Assembly: GCA_905182995.1 (NCBI GenBank)
Contig: CAJJDP010000011.1
Location: 508,432 to 572,431, forward strand
Direction: 5' to 3'
DNA from: Paramecium octaurelia
Taxonomy: Eukaryota > Ciliophora > Oligohymenophorea > Peniculida > Parameciidae
Length of the DNA: 64,000 nucleotides
Below the pieces are notes generated by a model. That model did no database searches. It was not told the origin of the DNA and saw only the letters and a list, made by a program, of their open reading frames with translations. Positions within the stretch are counted from its first letter, which is position 1. Each line of letters begins with the position of its first letter. Both the position numbers and the translations under genes were made by a program. Below are positions 62,536 to 64,000 of the stretch, in pieces.

Positions 62536-62580
62536 TAATAATAATAATAAAAGAAAGGACCTTTTAACAAAAAGAAATGA
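60571..62580 (+). CDS. COX5B: enlarged COX5B-like mitochondrial protein (637 aa)
   Basis: The N-terminus MLRLVSKKSFSSTFN looks like a mitochondrial presequence. Residues about 60-140 match the cytochrome oxidase subunit 5B core: PCVIFTADTPFRYVGCTG, then HEIHLFMLREGPLQRCPMCG and QVFKLVRLRQ. Animals have two Cys where this has CTG, so one zinc ligand is missing or moved. A further 480 residues are Arg/Glu-rich helices (NRFHVREYLDFANHARRERR, RMTKDPEYVAVFKNL) and a polyGln tail. Ciliate oxidase subunits are known to be expanded. Four introns (25, 23, 26 and 22 nt). Symbol refers to the core only. Confidence 0.78.
62482..62551 (+). repeat. (TAA)n run encoding polyglutamine
   Basis: Near-pure TAA/CAA/TAG codons, about 20 glutamines, in the C-terminal tail of the COX5B-like gene, just before the final basic residues GPFNKKK. 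Same repeat type as at 38460-38515. Confidence 0.85.
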
Positions 62581-62646
62581 TAATCTAAAATATTAAATAA
62601 AAACAAAATAATTATATATTATAATAATCTATTAGATTTTATTGAT
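62581..62646. other. convergent 3' spacer
   Basis: Sixty-six AT-rich bases between the stop codons of the COX5B-like and histone deacetylase genes. It must contain both polyadenylation regions; no specific signal was identified. Confidence 0.4.
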
Positions 62647-64000
62647 TCAATCTTATTAGTCTTGATTTTATTCTAATTGCATTTCTTCTCTTTTATCATT
62701 ATATGATGAGAACAATTCCTGATAGTCAACTTTTTATCTACTCTCTTTTCCAATTGCATAATGATCTATTTAAGCACAACCTGGTTAAATCTATTTTAAG
62801 TTTTCTAAGATCTAAATTCTATCATATGACAATCATTGTTACATGTTTTTCTCTAAATATTCCTTTGAATTCTATTCCTCCATATTAGAGATGGGTAAAT
62901 GCAATTTATATTCTGGGCCAAAATAAACCTTATAATCAGATTCGTCAGGAATGTTATCAGGAATTGGCACATTTAAGGCAAGCGAAGTTTCATAAGTCCA
63001 ACAACGAGGAACATTTCTTAATGTATATCCTCCACCACCTACCATTATGATAGGGACATTGAACTTCTTGAGGTATTCAGTGCAAGAACCATGACCTGAG
63101 TAATATTGTTAAATAAAAACCTTTTATGCTCAAATTAAAGCATCCCAACCTATCTCCACTAAGACTATCAGTTCCTCCTTGCAACATTACAACATCTGGT
63201 CTAAAATTTTCCATAATACTGTCAATAACAGGTTTGAATATTAATTAAATGGAATCATCATTTAAGCCTTCATTCAATGGAAAATTAACTGCATAATATT
63301 TTCCTTTATCATGTCCAATATCATCAATGTGTCCAGTTCCAGGAAAGTATTCCTTAAATTTATGAAAAGAGCAAGTCATAACTCTATCAGTCAGATAAAA
63401 TGCTTCTTCTACTCCATCTCCATGATGAATATCGATATCAATATAAAGAACTCTTTAATATGTTTTCAGTAACTCTAATATTCCTAAAACACAGTCATTA
63501 ACATAACAAAATCCACTTGCTTCACTTTATTTAGCGTGATGCAATCCACCACTCCAATTTATAGCTATGTTGCTCTTCTAATCTGCTATTACACAGGCAG
63601 CTCCAACAGATCCAGAAGTTTAACACAAACAAAAATCAAATAACCTATCCAAAACAGGGCAATCTTCCATGAAATTAACTAAATATCTTAACTTAACTTC
63701 TTACATCTATAAAGTTGATCTTCATGTTGACACTTATTTTCTGGTGTAATTATTTTTATTAAATCAATATACTCTTCAGAATGAAATTAAGTCAATACGT
63801 CCTCATCTACCCTTTTGATATAGGTTTGAACAAAAGATTGATCCTAAACCTAAAAATGAATACATCTTACAATACAATTCATATATTATTTTAGCCCATA
63901 ATGGCCCACTAAGTCATCTGTGATGGCTACTCTCAAAGGTTTCATTGGATGAGTTGTTGAATAATTAAATGTACCAAATTCCTCATCGTAATAGTAAGTC
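62647..64000 (-). CDS. class I histone deacetylase (partial, 5' end outside window)
   Basis: Zn-dependent Rpd3/HDAC1-type deacetylase. From the right edge inward: [56 protein letters not shown], the metal site [52 protein letters not shown] and [20 protein letters not shown]. All catalytic His/Asp residues visible are intact. The tail ends in a Glu/Gln/Asp-rich stretch as in other class I enzymes. Several short introns, including one before the final helix. The start codon lies beyond 64000. Confidence 0.93.

Noticed and set aside
62406-62606. A minus-strand tyrosine-rich frame
   Set aside because: It is the antisense of the (TAA)n polyglutamine tail of the COX5B-like gene.

Overview
The window reads as macronuclear DNA of a ciliate of the Paramecium type. 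It is very AT-rich, and long reading frames on both strands are full of TAA and TAG codons in positions where glutamine is expected (inside WD40, TPR, kinase and P450 domains), while TGA is the only stop that ends genes. Frames are broken only by very short GT-AG introns. I could place about 80 of them, 19 to 31 nt long and mostly 22 to 28, and in every multi-exon gene given here the summed intron lengths restore an exact multiple of three. Genes sit tens to a few hundred bases apart on both strands. I see no rRNA, tRNA, CRISPR array, transposon, virus-like element or telomere.

Layout: 0.2-10.4 kb holds coiled-coil and low-complexity hypothetical proteins plus a membrane RING-H2 protein with a lumenal EGF-like motif. 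From 11 to 21.6 kb come a tubulin tyrosine ligase-like enzyme, PA2G4/EBP1, an eEF1A lysine methyltransferase, a POLE3-like histone-fold protein, a second RING-H2 membrane protein, an LC8 dynein light chain and a WD40 protein. From 22 to 32 kb: a double-FHA protein, ARPC3, a calcium-dependent protein kinase, a RING-CH membrane protein, ARPC1 and a TPR protein. From 32.2 to 41.5 kb one intron-poor gene encodes a protein of about 3,070 residues: armadillo/HEAT-like ends around a disordered middle with eight serine clusters and a recurring short hydrophobic motif. It is the most unusual object here.

From 41.5 to 50.5 kb: a PX-domain sorting-nexin-like protein, an SCP/FCP1-type phosphatase, GID8, a TPR protein, a dCache-HAMP membrane receptor without an output domain, TRAPPC4 and a small Tim chaperone. 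From 50.6 to 64 kb: a CDC20/CDH1-type APC/C activator, a cytochrome P450 overlapping SGT1 by four bases, a very large CFAP65/Hydin-like flagellar protein, a MORN protein, an enlarged COX5B-like protein with a polyglutamine tail, and a class I histone deacetylase that runs off the right edge.

The neighbours do not form an obvious operon-like pathway. Functional themes recur: cilium/axoneme (LC8, TTLL, CFAP65-like, MORN), actin nucleation (ARPC1, ARPC3), ubiquitin ligases (three membrane RING proteins, GID8, the APC/C activator) and trafficking (PX protein, TRAPPC4). All calls come from reading the sequence by eye; no database search was run.
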